A stretch of DNA of 64,000 nt from Cydia pomonella (GCF_033807575.1 NC_084725.1:8901001-8965000); one strand, 5' to 3'. Positions 50,968 through 63,741 are shown, numbered from the stretch's first letter. Notes: generated by a model from the letters alone, not told the origin. Numbers and translations are program-made.

Positions 50968-51756
50968 GAAATAACATTCTGCAAAAACTAACGGGAACTA
51001 CATGGGGAGCCTCCGCTAGTTGCCTACGAACATCGGCGTTGGCGCTTGTATACTCAACAGCGGAATACTGCGCGTCCGCCTGGCTCAACAGTACCCACAC
51101 AAGCGTTATTGATACGCAGCTAAACGCTACGATGCGCCTCATCACGGGGTGCATGAAGCCCACCCCTGTACACTGGCTCCCGGCTCTAAGTGGTATTGCC
51201 CCTCCTCACCTCCGGCGCAAACTACACCTGCTCAGAGAAATTGACAAGGCCCATGAACGACCGGAACTGCCGTTGAACAGAGACTTGGCTACGTTCAGGT
51301 GCACACGGTTAAAGTCAAGAAACCCACCGGCTCTCCTTATCCACCAACCACGCTCTCAGTGGAACCTGAACGAAGCCTGGTCCGAAGAATGGTCGCAGGA
51401 AGATGTCCCATCTGATCTCTTCGAGTTTAACCCGCGGAGCTACGTGCCGGGGTCCAATGAAACACGTCGTGCCTGGTGCATGCTCAACCGTCTGAGAACA
51501 GGAATCGGCCACTGTGCATACCTCCGGAAAAAATGGGGATGGAATGACCAGGAAAGCTGCGAGTGCGGATGCCCAAAGCAAACTGTCCGCCATATCGTTT
51601 TGGAGTGCCCACTGACAAAATACGATGGCCCAGTGGAAGATTTCAAAAACATAACGAGTGCACCCATTACCTACTTGGAGAAATGTAGATTTAGATTATA
51701 AATTAATCGTTATTCAATATACAGTGTAGTAGTAATTGCCATACGATAAATAAAAA
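50968..51756 (+). mobile_element. 5'-truncated LINE insertion with 12-bp target duplication
   Basis: ACTACCATAGCA occurs at 50956-50967 and again at 51757-51768, immediately after the A-rich tail (ATAAATAAAAA). The insert carries an open frame from its first bases through the stop at 51699-51701. The frame includes STAEYCASAWLNSTHTSVID, HWLPALSGIAPPHLRRKLHL, WCMLNRLRTGIGHCAYLRKK and the C-terminal cysteine/histidine motif CECGCPKQTVRHIVLEC. These are the C-terminal part of Jockey-like LINE ORF2, after the reverse transcriptase. There are no stops or frameshifts over about 245 codons and the target repeat is perfect, so the insertion is recent. Confidence 0.9.
51039..51701 (+). CDS. LINE ORF2 C-terminal fragment (no host function)
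   Basis: This is the longest intact frame within the LINE insertion (220 codons from the first Met; the frame is open from 50968). The zinc-knuckle-like C-x-C-x8-H-x4-C near the end is usual for ORF2 of Jockey-type LINEs. The reverse transcriptase and endonuclease are missing, so it cannot move by itself. It has no recognisable promoter. Confidence 0.8.
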   Translation: MALVYSTAEYCASAWLNSTHTSVIDTQLNATMRLITGCMKPTPVHWLPALSGIAPPHLRRKLHLLREIDKAHERPELPLNRDLATFRCTRLKSRNPPALLIHQPRSQWNLNEAWSEEWSQEDVPSDLFEFNPRSYVPGSNETRRAWCMLNRLRTGIGHCAYLRKKWGWNDQESCECGCPKQTVRHIVLECPLTKYDGPVEDFKNITSAPITYLEKCRFRL

Positions 51757-51768
51757 ACTACCATAGCA

Positions 51769-52576
51769 TACGACGCGATTTTGTTCTAGAGGTCCAGTAC
51801 TGTAGTCAAACTAGGTACCTAAAAGTTATCATAAAACCCTATCAATGCGGCTTGTAGCCAACGAAATATTGACCTTGAGACGTAAAAAGCAATGAGATTA
51901 GATTGTACCTAAACATTATACCAGTGTTCAACTAATTAGAAATCACTTGCATTCATGAGAACAATTAAATCACGGAGTACCATTTCGGTACTTTGTTTAT
52001 TGTGCAATATCACAATAACACATTAAATAACGGTTATAAAATGAGAAACACAAGCTTTAAGGGTTTTTAATAAACGGCAAACTCGCGACCTATTTATAAA
52101 GCCGATCTCTGTATTTCGGTCGCAAAAAATGCTAAAACACAAAATATTTCTAATTACGTCGGTAGAATGCCAGAGCACTCGTTATTAATTTTCAAATTTG
52201 GAACAAAACTGACATTTCTCAGTTCGACAACTATGCCAGCCATTTTGCGCGGGAAACATTTTTGTGTTCCATTTTTGAATTCCACTGAGAGCGAGAGGGC
52301 AAGGTGCTTCTTTCATAAGAGAGAGACGGAGCGGAGCCGGAGGTGGTGTTGGATAAGTAAGATTTTTGTGAATTTGACAATCTTGCTAATTTGTGCAAAT
52401 AAAAATGGGGACCTTTTTGCCAGATGCCAGAACAGATGAAGGTCTAATCAGATAGTAATTTCTTGTTATTTTGTTTACCAACGATAAATTACACAATACA
52501 TTCACTATGTATTATGTAATTTACTTTTCTGATGTGCGCCCAAAATTTTTTTTGCTATACTACTTAGCTTAGCTTA
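51769..52576. other. No gene recognised
   Basis: AT-rich. The frame at 52167-52439 has no recognisable motif. Confidence 0.55.
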
Positions 52577-52757
52577 GCTTTTCGGTGAAGGAAAACATCG
52601 TGAGGAAACCTGCATACATCTGCGAAGAAATTCAAAGGTGTATCTGAAGTCCCCAATCCGCATTGGGCTAGCGTGGGGACTATAGCCCGAGCCCTCTCGC
52701 ACATGAGAGGAGGCCTGTGCCCAGCAGTGGGACGTATATAGGCTGAATTATTATTAT
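52577..52757 (+). mobile_element. LINE 3' end with (ATT)n tail
   Basis: TTTTCGGTGAAGGAAAACAT, CGAAGAAATTCAAAGGTGTA, ATCTGAAGTCCCCAATCCGC, CTCGCACATGAGAGGAGGCC and TGTGCCCAGCAGTGGGACGT are followed by an ATT run. This is a very common lepidopteran LINE terminus. Confidence 0.85.
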
Positions 52758-54477
52758 TATACTACTTATTAGCCATGTTTGCGTTTTATATATCTTCGTC
52801 AACTAGGTATATCATAAATTTACGTAAAATATACTATTCATCAATAAATACCTTTTAAGTGATCTAGTTAAGATATTTATAATATATAAAGCCAATAGTC
52901 CGAGACTGAAATAGTGCCTTTCACCCGAGTTAAACACTCTACTTTTCATTCTTTTTTAATTATTTAAATAAAACATGATTAAACTTTTATAGTTTTTATT
53001 AGGTAAAAGTATCGTGATTTATGGAATGGGGAGTTAAATATTAGAATGGAAATTGTACAACATATCCATTGAATATCTTATTTTAATTGCTTATCGTAAT
53101 ATAAACGAAACTACCCGCATCAAAAACAATAATTACACTCAAAATGACCGAACACCCGTGCAAAACAAAACCAAACGTGCAAATACCGCGATTCGCAGGT
53201 TGTGTCTCTTCGCCGCGGCCGAGCTCTTTTTGCGAACTCGTAATTTTTGGAAAATTCGCCGCCCGGTTAGTCGAATATCTGTAATTATACCTATTTTGAT
53301 CGAAAACTTTTTCGACTTGTAATCAGTGTGTTATGTCGCCGGTTCGGACAGTGGAATTAAATCGAACTCGGTATGAGATGTTAGTGTGGGAAAGTGTTTT
53401 GTATTTTTTTGTAAGCACTAAGCGGTGTTAACTGGTGCTCATTTGTGTTTTTTTTATTTAAGACTATTCATTTAATTTATGTTAAACTTACCACAATACT
53501 TAGGTGGATGTCTGAGCAAATAACAAGGAAGTTAAGACCGTATGAATTTTTATGACCGTTGAATTCTAAATTCTTAGAATAAACGAGAAACACTAATTTG
53601 GGGTTTTCCTTATTTATATAACACCTACATTTTTATTAATTTCTTCATCTAAGAAACTAAACAAATGAATCAAAAACCAAACCCATTAGTTCTAGTTGGT
53701 AGAGTATAGAATCGATTATTTTGTTGTATTGAGTCCATTAAGATTTAAGTAATTAATAAAGAGATAATAATTTCTAGGTATCCCACATTTTGATTCACAT
53801 TCTCATAAATAAAATCTTATAAAAATAATTTGATTTAAAAAACTTCATCCCAGTTAACCCAAGACGGCACATCTGACCCACCTGCTGAATCTTCGCTTAC
53901 AAAGCGGCTGGCACAATGCCCGACCCTCGCCCTAGCTTTAAAAAAAACACTGACAATTACAAAAAAACGGAAAGATGGCAAAGGTGTCTCAATTTTTGAC
54001 AAAAAGTTCGCCAAGGTTAAGACCCATGGGAAAGAGTTAGTTACGCTTAAAAAACGCCTTTTCGCTATATCTTCCGTGTTTTTTTTTCTAACTGTTTAGG
54101 CGAGGGTACCGTTCATTGTGCAGTTTTAAAAAATCCTCGAATTCACCCCTTTTGCAGATGATGCGAGATCCGTGAGATATTTTTTTATTTTCGCCGTTTG
54201 ATTTATAACTGTTTGCAGTAATTTGAGAGTTTTATAGATTTCGGAGTCGTAGGAGATTTACTAACGGTTTTGGCACAAAAGACGCAGAGTCATTTCCTCT
54301 TTTCAGCTATTTTTTGCGGGAATATATTTTTTTATAATAAATGATTCATATCATTCATAGATAAATGCAAAATGGTCTAAGTAAGAACTAGTAAGCATCA
54401 GTGTGTGCTTTAGTAATTTACAAAATATGACTTGGTAATTTCAGTAGCTATAAATAAATGAAGCACACACTGATAAC
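52758..54477. other. No gene recognised
   Basis: AT-rich, with a mildly GC-rich patch near 53180-53260. No supported coding sequence or RNA. Confidence 0.5.
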
Positions 54478-54620
54478 CAAACCAAGATAACTTTGCATGT
54501 TTGCAATGACAAGGTTTGGTAATATCATCGTTAATGTCAAATTCTATGAAAATATGACGTTTATATAATACAAGCACTGTTCTATTCAAATCAGTGCAAA
54601 ATTAGCCTATTACGTTAGTC
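54478..54620. mobile_element. Diverged foldback element of the GACCAAG family
   Basis: AACCAAACCAAGATAACTTT, GTTAATGTCAAATTCTATGA, AAATATGACGTTTATA and CAAATCAGTGCAAAATTAGC follow the order seen at 50144 and 12727. Confidence 0.6.
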
Positions 54621-54627
54621 AAATGAA

Positions 54628-54975
54628 TAATATGTTGTTGTTGTTGTTGTCTTAAAGCACCCCAGAGGTGCAAGGGCCTTCACAAGCTCGCGCCACGCCT
54701 TCTTATCTTCAGCTCGCCTTCTAGCCTCGCCCCAGCTCAATCCGACCGCTCGTAGCTCTCTTAGGACGGACCGTTGCCAAGAGTGTACAGGACGCCCGGA
54801 GCCACGGCTTCCGTCCGGCGGTTTCCACGCGAAAGCTATGGTAGCATTGTTCGTTTCCCCTCTTCGAATAGTATGTCCTATCCATCTCCATTTCCGTGTC
54901 GCGATTTCTTCGTCAATGGGTCATTGCCGGCATATACTCCACAGGTCTTCATTTCGAATGGTGTTTGGCCAGAAA
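54628..54975 (-). mobile_element. LINE ORF2 C-terminus and (AAC)n tail, minus strand
   Basis: Minus-strand translation gives WGEARRRAEDKKAWRELVKA then LAPLGC, immediately followed by a short tail ending in AAC repeats. Upstream (RTIRRGETNNATIAF-like residues) keeps much of the same frame. This is a RTE-type LINE C-terminus by resemblance. Confidence 0.7.
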
Positions 54976-56689
54976 ACGCGAAACAGAATAATATTAAAAT
55001 GAAAAAAAAATAAGTACCTATAGATAAGCATCTTAATTCAAGAGCTCAACGTAACTATATTTCATGAGCTTAACTACCGACCATTTTTCTTTTAATTTCT
55101 TATTGAAAAATGTCACTTTTTACCGCTATTGTGTTTTTTCTTGCAATCAGAGGCGATTGTCAACAAAGCTATGACCAGCGGACAAAAAATACAAAAAGGT
55201 CACCTGGGTCACAAGTCGCTTTGTTATAAATGGGGTCAATTTCTTTGGTCTATTTTAACCTCAAAAGGGTGGTCAGATGCGATTGTGCAAAAAATACAAT
55301 GTATTCCAGAATTTTGTGTTTCTTGAGACATTCGATATTGGTGTGACCCGGGGTCAAATGGGTCATATTGTATTGTTGAGCAGTGGAAGGGTTAAAATAT
55401 TGTTTCCTTGTAATTCAGGTGAATGATATGAATTGGTTTTGAGAAGAAAGTAAATGTCCATTTCTTTGATTTTTGTGGGACTTTTGTATAGTTTGATTAG
55501 ATATTTCTTGGTCACCATTGTCCACGAAATGTGAAGAATTCTTTTATAGAGTTTTTATAACAATGATTAGATTTTTTTACATTTACTTATTTCATTTAAC
55601 TCTGTGCTTATTTGAAGTTGCTTGGTTAATAAAGTATAAAAAATGATTAAAATTGTTTATTTTCTACGACACGCAAAAGCTAAGCACAAACGTCAAGTAC
55701 TTAGATAATCATTTATAACATTAATAAAATTAAATATATATTTATTGAAAAAATGTTGTGCCGTTACCGAATTTTACTAAGAAAATTTACACTCTTTATT
55801 GAAAATGTGTAAGAAATGTAATCAAATGTCAAATATGCTCTACACAAAAAAAAATCCTTTGAATTCCTCTAGGAATCTATCCCTACTTAGTATAATACAT
55901 AAGAAATTAACTGTTTGTCTGTTACCTCTCCATGCTTCAACCTGTGCTGGACCGATTTAATGAAATTTAGTATGGGGATAGTTTGTTGTTTTTAACAATC
56001 ATCATCACCCCACGCAGACAAAGTTGCGGGAATAAGCTAGTTATACATATTTCAACTATAATAAAAACCACACCATCATTCAGAACACGTATAATCAAAT
56101 AATTTCAAGGGTGAATATTCCAGCCTCCTTATAATTTACTCCGTCATTTGCAAATCTCCATTCATTCAAAAATTCCAGTTTTAAAAACTAAATTAATGTA
56201 AAACAACCTTGAACCAAGATCCCTTTGATTCGCGACCCTCCTCGTGGACCATTTCCCACGATTCACCCCAAATGTTAGGGTTATCTTTCATACATACAAA
56301 AAAAGATCATTTAAAAGTGGTATCTTTATGCTTTTTTAGTAAAAAAACTCTAAATCGTGACCCTATTTTGTGATGAGGTCGGTTTAAACTTTAACCTCGT
56401 CTATTTTGATATCCGATACGGTTTTTATTTTTTTACCTATTTTTGCAATCCATCATGACGGGAAAGTGCAATGTAGCGATGAAAAATCTTGTGAGAACAC
56501 TTTATATTCACCCCGTCATTCTGCGAAGAAAAGATTCAGGTTAATTCCTAAAAAAATGATTGTCGGGTTTCAAGGTCCCAAGTATTACGTTCAAATAAGG
56601 GTAGTGTTTGATCAGTCTCAGGGACGAAGTAATAATAGACCAAGCACTAAACTTAGTTTATTTTAGGGTTTAAAATCTCTTCGTTTAGG
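54976..56689. other. No gene recognised
   Basis: AT-rich. The frames at 55129-55326 and 56406-56666 have no recognisable motif, and no splice pattern supports them. Confidence 0.5.
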
Positions 56690-56985
56690 ATTCTTCGGCA
56701 GGGAGTTCATCCTCACACCTTAGAACCTAAATGGTCGCGTGCTGTGCGGTTTAAGAGGAATTTCCTCCCGCGGACGCTCCGGCTGTGGAATGAGCTCCCT
56801 TCCGAGGTTTTCCCGAGGGTCTACAGTATGGGGTTATTCAAAAAAGGAGTGTACAGGTTTTTAAAGGGTCAGCAACGCGCATGTAACACCTCTGGAGTTG
56901 CAGGCGTCCATAGGCTGCGGTGACTGCTTACCATCAGGCGGGCCGTATGCTTGTTTGCCACCGTCGTGGTATATAAAAAAAAAAA
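56690..56985 (+). mobile_element. LINE ORF2 C-terminus and 3' end with poly(A)
   Basis: The frame from about 56745 reads RFKRNFLPRTLRLWNELPSE then VFPRVYSMGLFKKGVYRFLK and ends VAGVHRLR, stop. ACCATCAGGCGGGCCGTATG and an A-run follow. LRLWNELPSEVF is the familiar C-terminal motif of many insect LINE ORF2 proteins. Confidence 0.85.
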
Positions 56986-57048
56986 AAATTCTAAAGAATA
57001 TGTAAGTACAGTCAACATCAGCTACCTTCTTCTTTCCTTTGCGCTATG

Positions 57049-57182
57049 ACATGGGGTTCTTCAAAAAGTAGGTATTTAGGGTTCTCAAAGGTGGCTCCTC
57101 TGATGTTGCTTATGTCCATGGGCGGCGATGACTGCTTCCCATCATTCTTCGTTTGCTCGTTTGCTGCCTATAAAAAAAACAA
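57049..57182 (+). mobile_element. Diverged second LINE 3' end of the same family
   Basis: ATGGGGTTCTTCAAAAAGTA, GTCCATGGGCGGCGATGACT and TTGCTCGTTTGCTGCCTATA then an A-run follow the order of the copy at 56690 with many changes. Confidence 0.65.
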
Positions 57183-57568
57183 TAGTAGCGTATGAAACAA
57201 CCCGCCGAAAGTATCTGCCACCCTCGACTTCCAAATAGTAATATGTCTGTACAGTTTGCGTTCACAAGTAGGTATCTGTCATTATCTAACTATTCTGCAT
57301 ATGTATCTATTTTCATTTAGTTATTAGAGAAAGGTACATTTGAATCACAGTCTGGCCCACTTTTGAAATTGCCTGTACCATTTGAATGTGTAAAGCAAAA
57401 TTAATACTTGCACCTTGCATATATCCAAGAGACTTGGCCTATGCGTATATCCTAAGTATAATTTCTGTTTTCTACCACCCTTTAACACCCAACGCCCATC
57501 AACACTCGGCGCGAAAAAGGTTGGCAAGCCCAGGACTAAGAAACTAACAGGCTTAAACTAAATGAAGG

Positions 57569-57665
57569 TACAGTTGCCATCAGATATATCGGAGCGGTCA
57601 AGGTGCTCAAAAATATCTGAACACGCACTCTAACTCCTTGACAATAGAGGCGTGTTTAGATATTT
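57569..57665. mobile_element. Partial foldback element, same family as 58146-58280
   Basis: TACAGTTGCCATCAGATATA and CGGAGCGGTCAAGGTGCTCA then ATCTGAACACGC match the left arm of the complete copy. The right arm is missing. Confidence 0.75.
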
Positions 57666-58145
57666 GTATGTGTATACTATTTCATAAATCTACGACAAAA
57701 CATTTATTTACTATAACTAAATGAAACTTTCGATAACTGGCGGTTATAAGCAAAGGAGTTTTATTTATTAGGAAAAACGGAATAAATGTACTCCCTTCAA
57801 AACGTATTCAAAACTACACCTTATTCAGCTCAAAATAAGACTGAAAGTTATATTTGACTTTGGCCGTACACAGTACACACTTGACTAGTCTCGAAGACGT
57901 AAAGACAAGCTTTCAGGTCAGAGGTCGAAGTAATAAGACAGGGGAAGAAACATGACGGTGACAAAACGTCAAATGAATAAAAGACTTCCATGACGCATAC
58001 GCCTTTTCCATTAGTTCTTCCTTTTCAATATGAGATAAAGGTTGATAATTCTAAGGAAAATTTTGGTGTATTTTACTTTTCACTCCACGAGCTCGCAATA
58101 GGGTCTCTTTATTGTTTATAAACTAATGAGAATTTTATTTGGCCG

Positions 58146-58280
58146 TACAGTCGCCATCAGATATATCGAAGCGGCCATGGTGCTCACAAATATCTGAACA
58201 CGCCTCTATTGTCAAGGAATTTGCGTGTTCCGATATTTTTGAGCAACTCGGCCGCTCCGATATATCTGATGCCGACTGTA
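58146..58280. mobile_element. Complete foldback element (CAGTCGCCATCAGATATATC family)
   Basis: TACAGTCGCCATCAGATATA with GAAGCGGCCATGGTGCTCAC pairs with TTTTGAGCAACTCGGCCGCT and TATATCTGATGCCGACTGTA. 135 bases, TA borders. Confidence 0.88.
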
Positions 58281-59284
58281 CACCACTAGTCTTGAAGACG
58301 TAAAGATAGCTTCAAACCTTCAAGAAAATAACGCACTCTCATCTTAAATTCCGGAAACGTACTTACAACCCCTCTGGTGTGTCCATGGGTGACGGTAATC
58401 GCTTACCATCAGATAATTCGTCTGCTCGTTTTCCTCCTCTATGATAAAACTTACAGATCACTTCCAAATGATAGCTGTTACGATTTTCTTGGGAAACTCG
58501 TGGTAGGAAAGTAAAAAACCAATAACATTATTTTCACTGGCAATTCCGGGTTTGAAATATAAGCCTGATGTACTCGGATTCGGATCCATTGACGTCCTAC
58601 TTTAATGAAACGTACAAGGTTTTCGATTTACACGAAACAACCCAAAGTAGTTATCGTCCGATCATAATATTACCATTAAGACAATCTATAAAAGCTCTTA
58701 AAAATCTTAATGAATCATTAACAAATCGAGTCACGTTCACCGACGATCTCATTCACAAAATATGACAATACAAAACCGTACTTCCATAACTCCACTAAAC
58801 CTTACCGATGCAGAGCTGTTCCTCCGTAAAAAGCCGAAGCATCTGCAAGCTAAAAATAATTTCCAACATTTAATACAAAAATTGCAATAATTAACTTCGT
58901 TACAGACCAATAAATTACAATACGAGCATAAAGAAGTGCGTATGATACGCACACATACGAGACGTGTGCGTATACGCGCACACTGAGGTGAAAGGGATGT
59001 GCTGAGTGCATAGAATCGATAGTTTAAGATTTTGGTGGTTGTGACAAAATTGTCTATCGATTGATGAAGTCAGGCCAAACATTATTACCACTAAAAAGGT
59101 GGTAATTTAAAATGTAGCCGCGGACGTAGAATGGATTTACATTTTGTGGTGGCGTTCCTGGTAATATATTGCGATGTTTTATTCCTATTTTATTTTACTT
59201 GTCAACAAGTCACTGTTTGTCATGTCACGGTAGAACAAGACTTTAGGAAATAGTAATGATTTACCCATCATCATAATGATCTGG
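58281..59284. other. No gene; degraded LINE tail near 58380-58445
   Basis: CCATGGGTGACGGTAATCGC then TTACCATCAGATAATTCGTC is a weak copy of the LINE end seen at 56690. The frame 58568-58765 (65 codons) has no recognised domain. Confidence 0.5.
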
Positions 59285-59400
59285 TTAAAGTCGCGGGAAA
59301 CCGTTGGTTGAGGGCAGCGAATAACCGTTCGTTGTGATGATCCTTGGGGGAGGCCTTTGTCCAGCAGTGGACGTCTTTCGGCTGAGATGATGATGATGAC
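59285..59400 (+). mobile_element. LINE 3' end with (GAT)n tail
   Basis: GGGGGAGGCCTTTGTCCAGC, AGTGGACGTCTTTCGGCTGA and a GATGATGAT tail make a standard lepidopteran RTE-type LINE terminus. Confidence 0.8.
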
Positions 59401-61639
59401 CCATCATATATGTATACTGAATACTAAAAATAAAATCTATGCCAAAGGTTTAGTATAATTTCCTTTTTCTTCGTCATCATTGATTTATTTGAATTAAGTA
59501 TTCTAACTAGCAAAGCAATTTCTATAAAATGTAAACATCAAATATTACTAAGTATTGTTTTTGACCGACTAGCAGCAGTTAAATAATTCGTTAAATCATA
59601 CGTTGCGTATGTGATACCTCTGCGGTTGCAAGCGACCAGTAGTTTAGTGTCTGCAATATACGCTGTTTTCAGGAGGGTTGTGTGCGTGTGCCACTATCGT
59701 AGCACAAACAGAAAATTGATTAATAAAATCGATAACGAACATTAATAACCCGCGCTTTCCCCACCCTACGCTCGCCTGATCACAAATACATTCGTATGAT
59801 TTATTGTTAACACGAACAACAATTCATGTGTGGAAAGTATCATTCGCTCACACACACTTGCGCACTCGACTACTTGGGAAAATGTTATGGATTTTTTGTT
59901 TAAAACTGGAATTGGCTTTTTGAAAATGGAATTCCGATATTTGAGTTCGGCCGTTGGCGTTAATCGGTTAGTATTAAATGGCGCTTACTAGTTAGTTTAG
60001 TATGGAACGTTTTTTGTGTCTTTCTATTTTTTGAGCCGCTATGAAGATGGCGTTGAAGCAAAACGATGACTAAATTTAGAAACTGAATTTTTAAGATGCG
60101 ATACTATTTAGATATTAGGTAATATTTGACTTTTAATGAAAAAAGGTACGTTCTTTTGCAAATATTATGTGATTCAGGTTCGATTTGGAAACCAGAAATC
60201 AGAATAAATGGTTTCTAAATAATTTAGGATGATTACGTAAATTTAACGAGATTTTAGAAAATATCGTAAAAACTTTTAAAACAATTTTTCTACGGTCAAC
60301 AAGGAAAACTAGCAAAGGATACAAATATTCACTCTTAGTAAAAAGTCGATTCGAAAACGACACGTACATAGGTATGTAAAAATGTAAATAACAACCTCAT
60401 ATAAAAAGTTCATTATTGATGTCACTTTTGAAGTCGATAATTTAAAAAAAAAACTATAATTTAGGTCAAAATTAAAATTAATAAACAACGCTCAGATCAC
60501 ATAAATAAGCTTCCGTGAAATTCATTCACACTTGTTCCCTTTTTATCTTCAGTGACATACCACTATTATGGACTTATAAAAATTTAACTGACCGTTTATA
60601 GCCCCTATGTCGTTGCAATAAAGTCCAACAATAGTCAGTTATCGGCGTCGCCGGCACAGACTAAAAAACACGCGGCTGGATTGTTCGCGCCTGCGCAAAT
60701 GTCAGGCTATTTCGGCGCGTGACGCGGAGCGCGTCAGCGCGGGGTTAAAGTTGGCATATTGTCACAGGTCATGTCATAACGGAGGTACCTATTGAAAATT
60801 AAAAATTGTATAGGTAAATTTTACTTTATACGGTAAACAAATCCCGTTATTGATGTTAATTAAAAATAAGGATTGGAAAATACAGTATTAAATTAGAATT
60901 TGCACCATGTGTAATTAATTAAGTAAAAAGTTATTATATTCAGGATTTGGAATAAGTTTTAGTAAATTTATTCAGTAAAAAACATTAGGCGAAGTTCGGG
61001 ACGGGTGGCGAAGTTAGATTATTTTAGAATTATTCCTTTGGTTTTTTTAAACCACTCATTTCGCATTGTTTCTAATCAAATTGTAAAAGATTTTTAAAAT
61101 GTTTTATATTCTTCTTCAATCGATTTTGCCTTTATGTATACCCTTAACCTAAACTATTAATGTATTTGATGTATTCGTTAAACTATTATTATTATGAAAT
61201 AAAATGTATTTAATTATAACTTTTCTTTTAATTATTTCCGACGAATCGGAATGAATCCGGACTTATGTCATTAAATTTAAAATACTTACTCATTGTTAAT
61301 TTATTTATATGACAATAATTTATACAATGTTAGAAAAACCCAAACTAAAGGCCCATTTAGACAATTCAAGAACTTCCAGCCATGAGATTTTCATTGCATT
61401 GCGGTATTTGGTTAATCGACTGAATTCATTGTACTCTGTCGTTAGTCTGTCCGGAAAGTGAAGAGTCGTCGAATTTATTGGGCCTCATATATTCCACGAC
61501 TCCTCTCTTTCCGCACAGACTAGCAATTAATGTACAATTGTACTTTGTTGTTTCAATGTATGGAGTATTACATGCAAGTTCTTAAACCGTTTAAATCAGA
61601 CTTAATACGTATAAGCATATAATTTAATAATCTTTAATA
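59401..61639. other. No gene; GC-rich patch at about 60640-60760
   Basis: Mostly AT-rich. The patch (CGGCGTCGCCGGCACAGAC, then CGGCGCGTGACGCGGAGCGC) stands out but carries no frame, RNA or repeat that I recognise. It could be a distant promoter or a repeat piece. Confidence 0.45.
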
Positions 61640-61870
61640 TTTATTGAGATAACAATATACATAATGGATATATACAGATGATTACTATAACTAGCTTATA
61701 TCTAAAATAGGCCCTTGAGACATTGTACCAAGGATGCTGGCGGCATTTCCTCGTTGTATCGCAATACTAATACGTTGTGCGAGGAAGCCGCCAGCTCTTC
61801 GGTCACCAGTTACGTCAACCAGAAAGTTTCGTAATTTACTTATATAAGATTACGATGGTACGTGCGAGAA
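61640..61870 (-). mobile_element. LINE ORF2 fragment, minus strand
   Basis: Minus-strand residues AIQRGNAASILGTMSQGP and an upstream RRAGGFLAQRISIAI-like stretch match the fragment at 19420-19690. RGNAASILGT is a repeated signature in insect LINE ORF2. Confidence 0.7.
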
Positions 61871-61924
61871 GAAAAATATTATAACGGTAAAAATAAATAA
61901 ATATAAAATTAATAAATAATATAG

Positions 61925-62098
61925 GACAAATTTACACAGATTGACCTAACCCCACAGTAAGCTCAATAAGGCTTGTGTTGTGGGTGTTAGACGTCGATAT
62001 ATAATATAATATATAGTTATATAAATACATAGAAACTATCCATAACTCAGTAACAAATATTTATTTTGTGATTATGATAATCACACAAATATCACGGA
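61925..62098 (-). mobile_element. SINE body, minus strand, lacking the tRNA head
   Basis: Minus strand: ATATTTGTTACTGAGTTATG, CTATGTATTTATATAACTAT and TTATTGAGCTTACTGTGGGG match the body of the SINE at 41260. The A/B-box head is absent. Confidence 0.7.
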
Positions 62099-63611
62099 TC
62101 CGAGAAATACAGATAAAATGAATTAACCCTTATAAATTTCAAGATTACTACGTGAAACAAATGAGTTATTTAAAAAAAAATCGGTTTTATCAGCACATTG
62201 TATTTTACCCAAGACAAACAAAATATGAAAGGTTATGATTATATCCCTCTAGATAATTATGTTTGTATTATTATTACCTTAGTTCCAACGTAGCGTCATC
62301 GTCAGCGTCAAAACTACAGGGCCGATAGCAGATTTTGATGACTGAGGTGTTAAAAGATATTTTTTTGCCCGAGTGACATTTTAAACGAAGAAAGATATCA
62401 AAAAGGAGTACAAGTACGTGTTCTCGTCAGTTTTTTAAAATAGTTATGCCTATATAAATTTAAAATATTATCAAATTCATGGGTACTTTAAGGCTTGCCC
62501 AGAAATACGTTGATAATTATTTTTTCACGTCAGCAGCTGGAACAAGGGTAATTTGCTGCTTAAAAACAGTGAGCAAAATCGCATTTTGCTCACTGAGTGA
62601 GACAAAATAACATTCAAGTGACCTTCATATTCGAATGTCATTTCAACGTGTGGGGCCTAATACAAGTTCGAAGTATTTGGATTCTATTGTCTTTGTCCCT
62701 TTCACGTCATTAGCAAAAAGAAGAAACAAAAAAGTGCATACGTAATTCAACGATATATTGACGGTTTATAATAGACCCTCGAAATAAGTCAGACCGCATC
62801 GTTCCAAAACACCCTAGGAGTCTTCATTCGTAATAATTAATTAATGAAATAAAGGTTTAAAATTTAACAAAAATACCATATTTTACGTATTTTATTATAC
62901 AATCAAAACAATGTACTTATACAAATTTACGCAATTGTTACGCAGTAAATAATTCTACTTAACGACTTTTCACGATCTCTACTATAGTTGACAAATAGTA
63001 GTATCCGCAATTCGGACCGTATCTTACAAAGTTTTTTTTTAACAAAAAAAGTTGACGATTGAACTGTCAATTGATGTTCGTTAATTCATTATTTTCGTAT
63101 CATTTTATTGAAATTTCTTTCGTTTTGTTTTACTGCGGTAATTAAAGTTAATTGTTAGAATACCTTCAGAAAACATGAATGAAATAGTGATGAAGACGGA
63201 TTACATTTTTTCAGGTTGTATTTTTTGATGGCTGACTGAAGTGAAAATTTTTGTGTACTACACGAGATCAAAGTTATTTATATCTCGTGCGCTTTTGAGT
63301 CCCTTACTACGCTCAAGATTCTAAATTAGATTCACTCGCTACGCTCGTGAATCTATTATAGAATCTTTCGCTTGCACGGGACTCAAAACAAGCACTCGAA
63401 GAAATATCAAACTTTGCTCTCTTGTTGTACAAATAACTATTGCTGCGGCATATAGTTGATAATTTTAATAGGCCTTTGCTATTGATAATATTTTTAAAAA
63501 GATACATTTTGTTTTTGTTAAATGATTGTTGTTTGTAAAAGAAGTCTAATTAAGAAAAAATATTTCAACTTTTAAAACATTTAAAACGTATTTTTGGGCC
63601 TCCCAATAAAT
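62099..63611. other. No gene; repeat-like stretch at 63240-63460
   Basis: TATCTCGTGCGCTTTTGAGT, TTCACTCGCTACGCTCGTGA and AACTTTGCTCTCTTGTTGTA recur with internal inverted words such as GATTCACTCG..CGTGAATC. The short minus-strand frame at 63313-63507 lies in it and is not supported. Confidence 0.45.
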
Positions 63612-63741
63612 ATGACCGCGGCCAGAAACACGTCCCACTTGGTCGCTTGCCATAAGGACGAGATTTGCTTGTTATACGAGTAACCTGTCAAGGCGTCCTT
63701 ATGGCAAGGGACAAAGTGGGACGTTTTTCCGGCCGCAGTCA
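63612..63741. mobile_element. Complete foldback element (TGACCGCGGCCAG family)
   Basis: TGACCGCGGCCAGAAACACG and CCACTTGGTCGCTTGCCATA pair with TATGGCAAGGGACAAAGTGG and TTTTTCCGGCCGCAGTCA. Arms are about 48 bases. The relative at 24353 has a decayed left arm. Confidence 0.88.
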
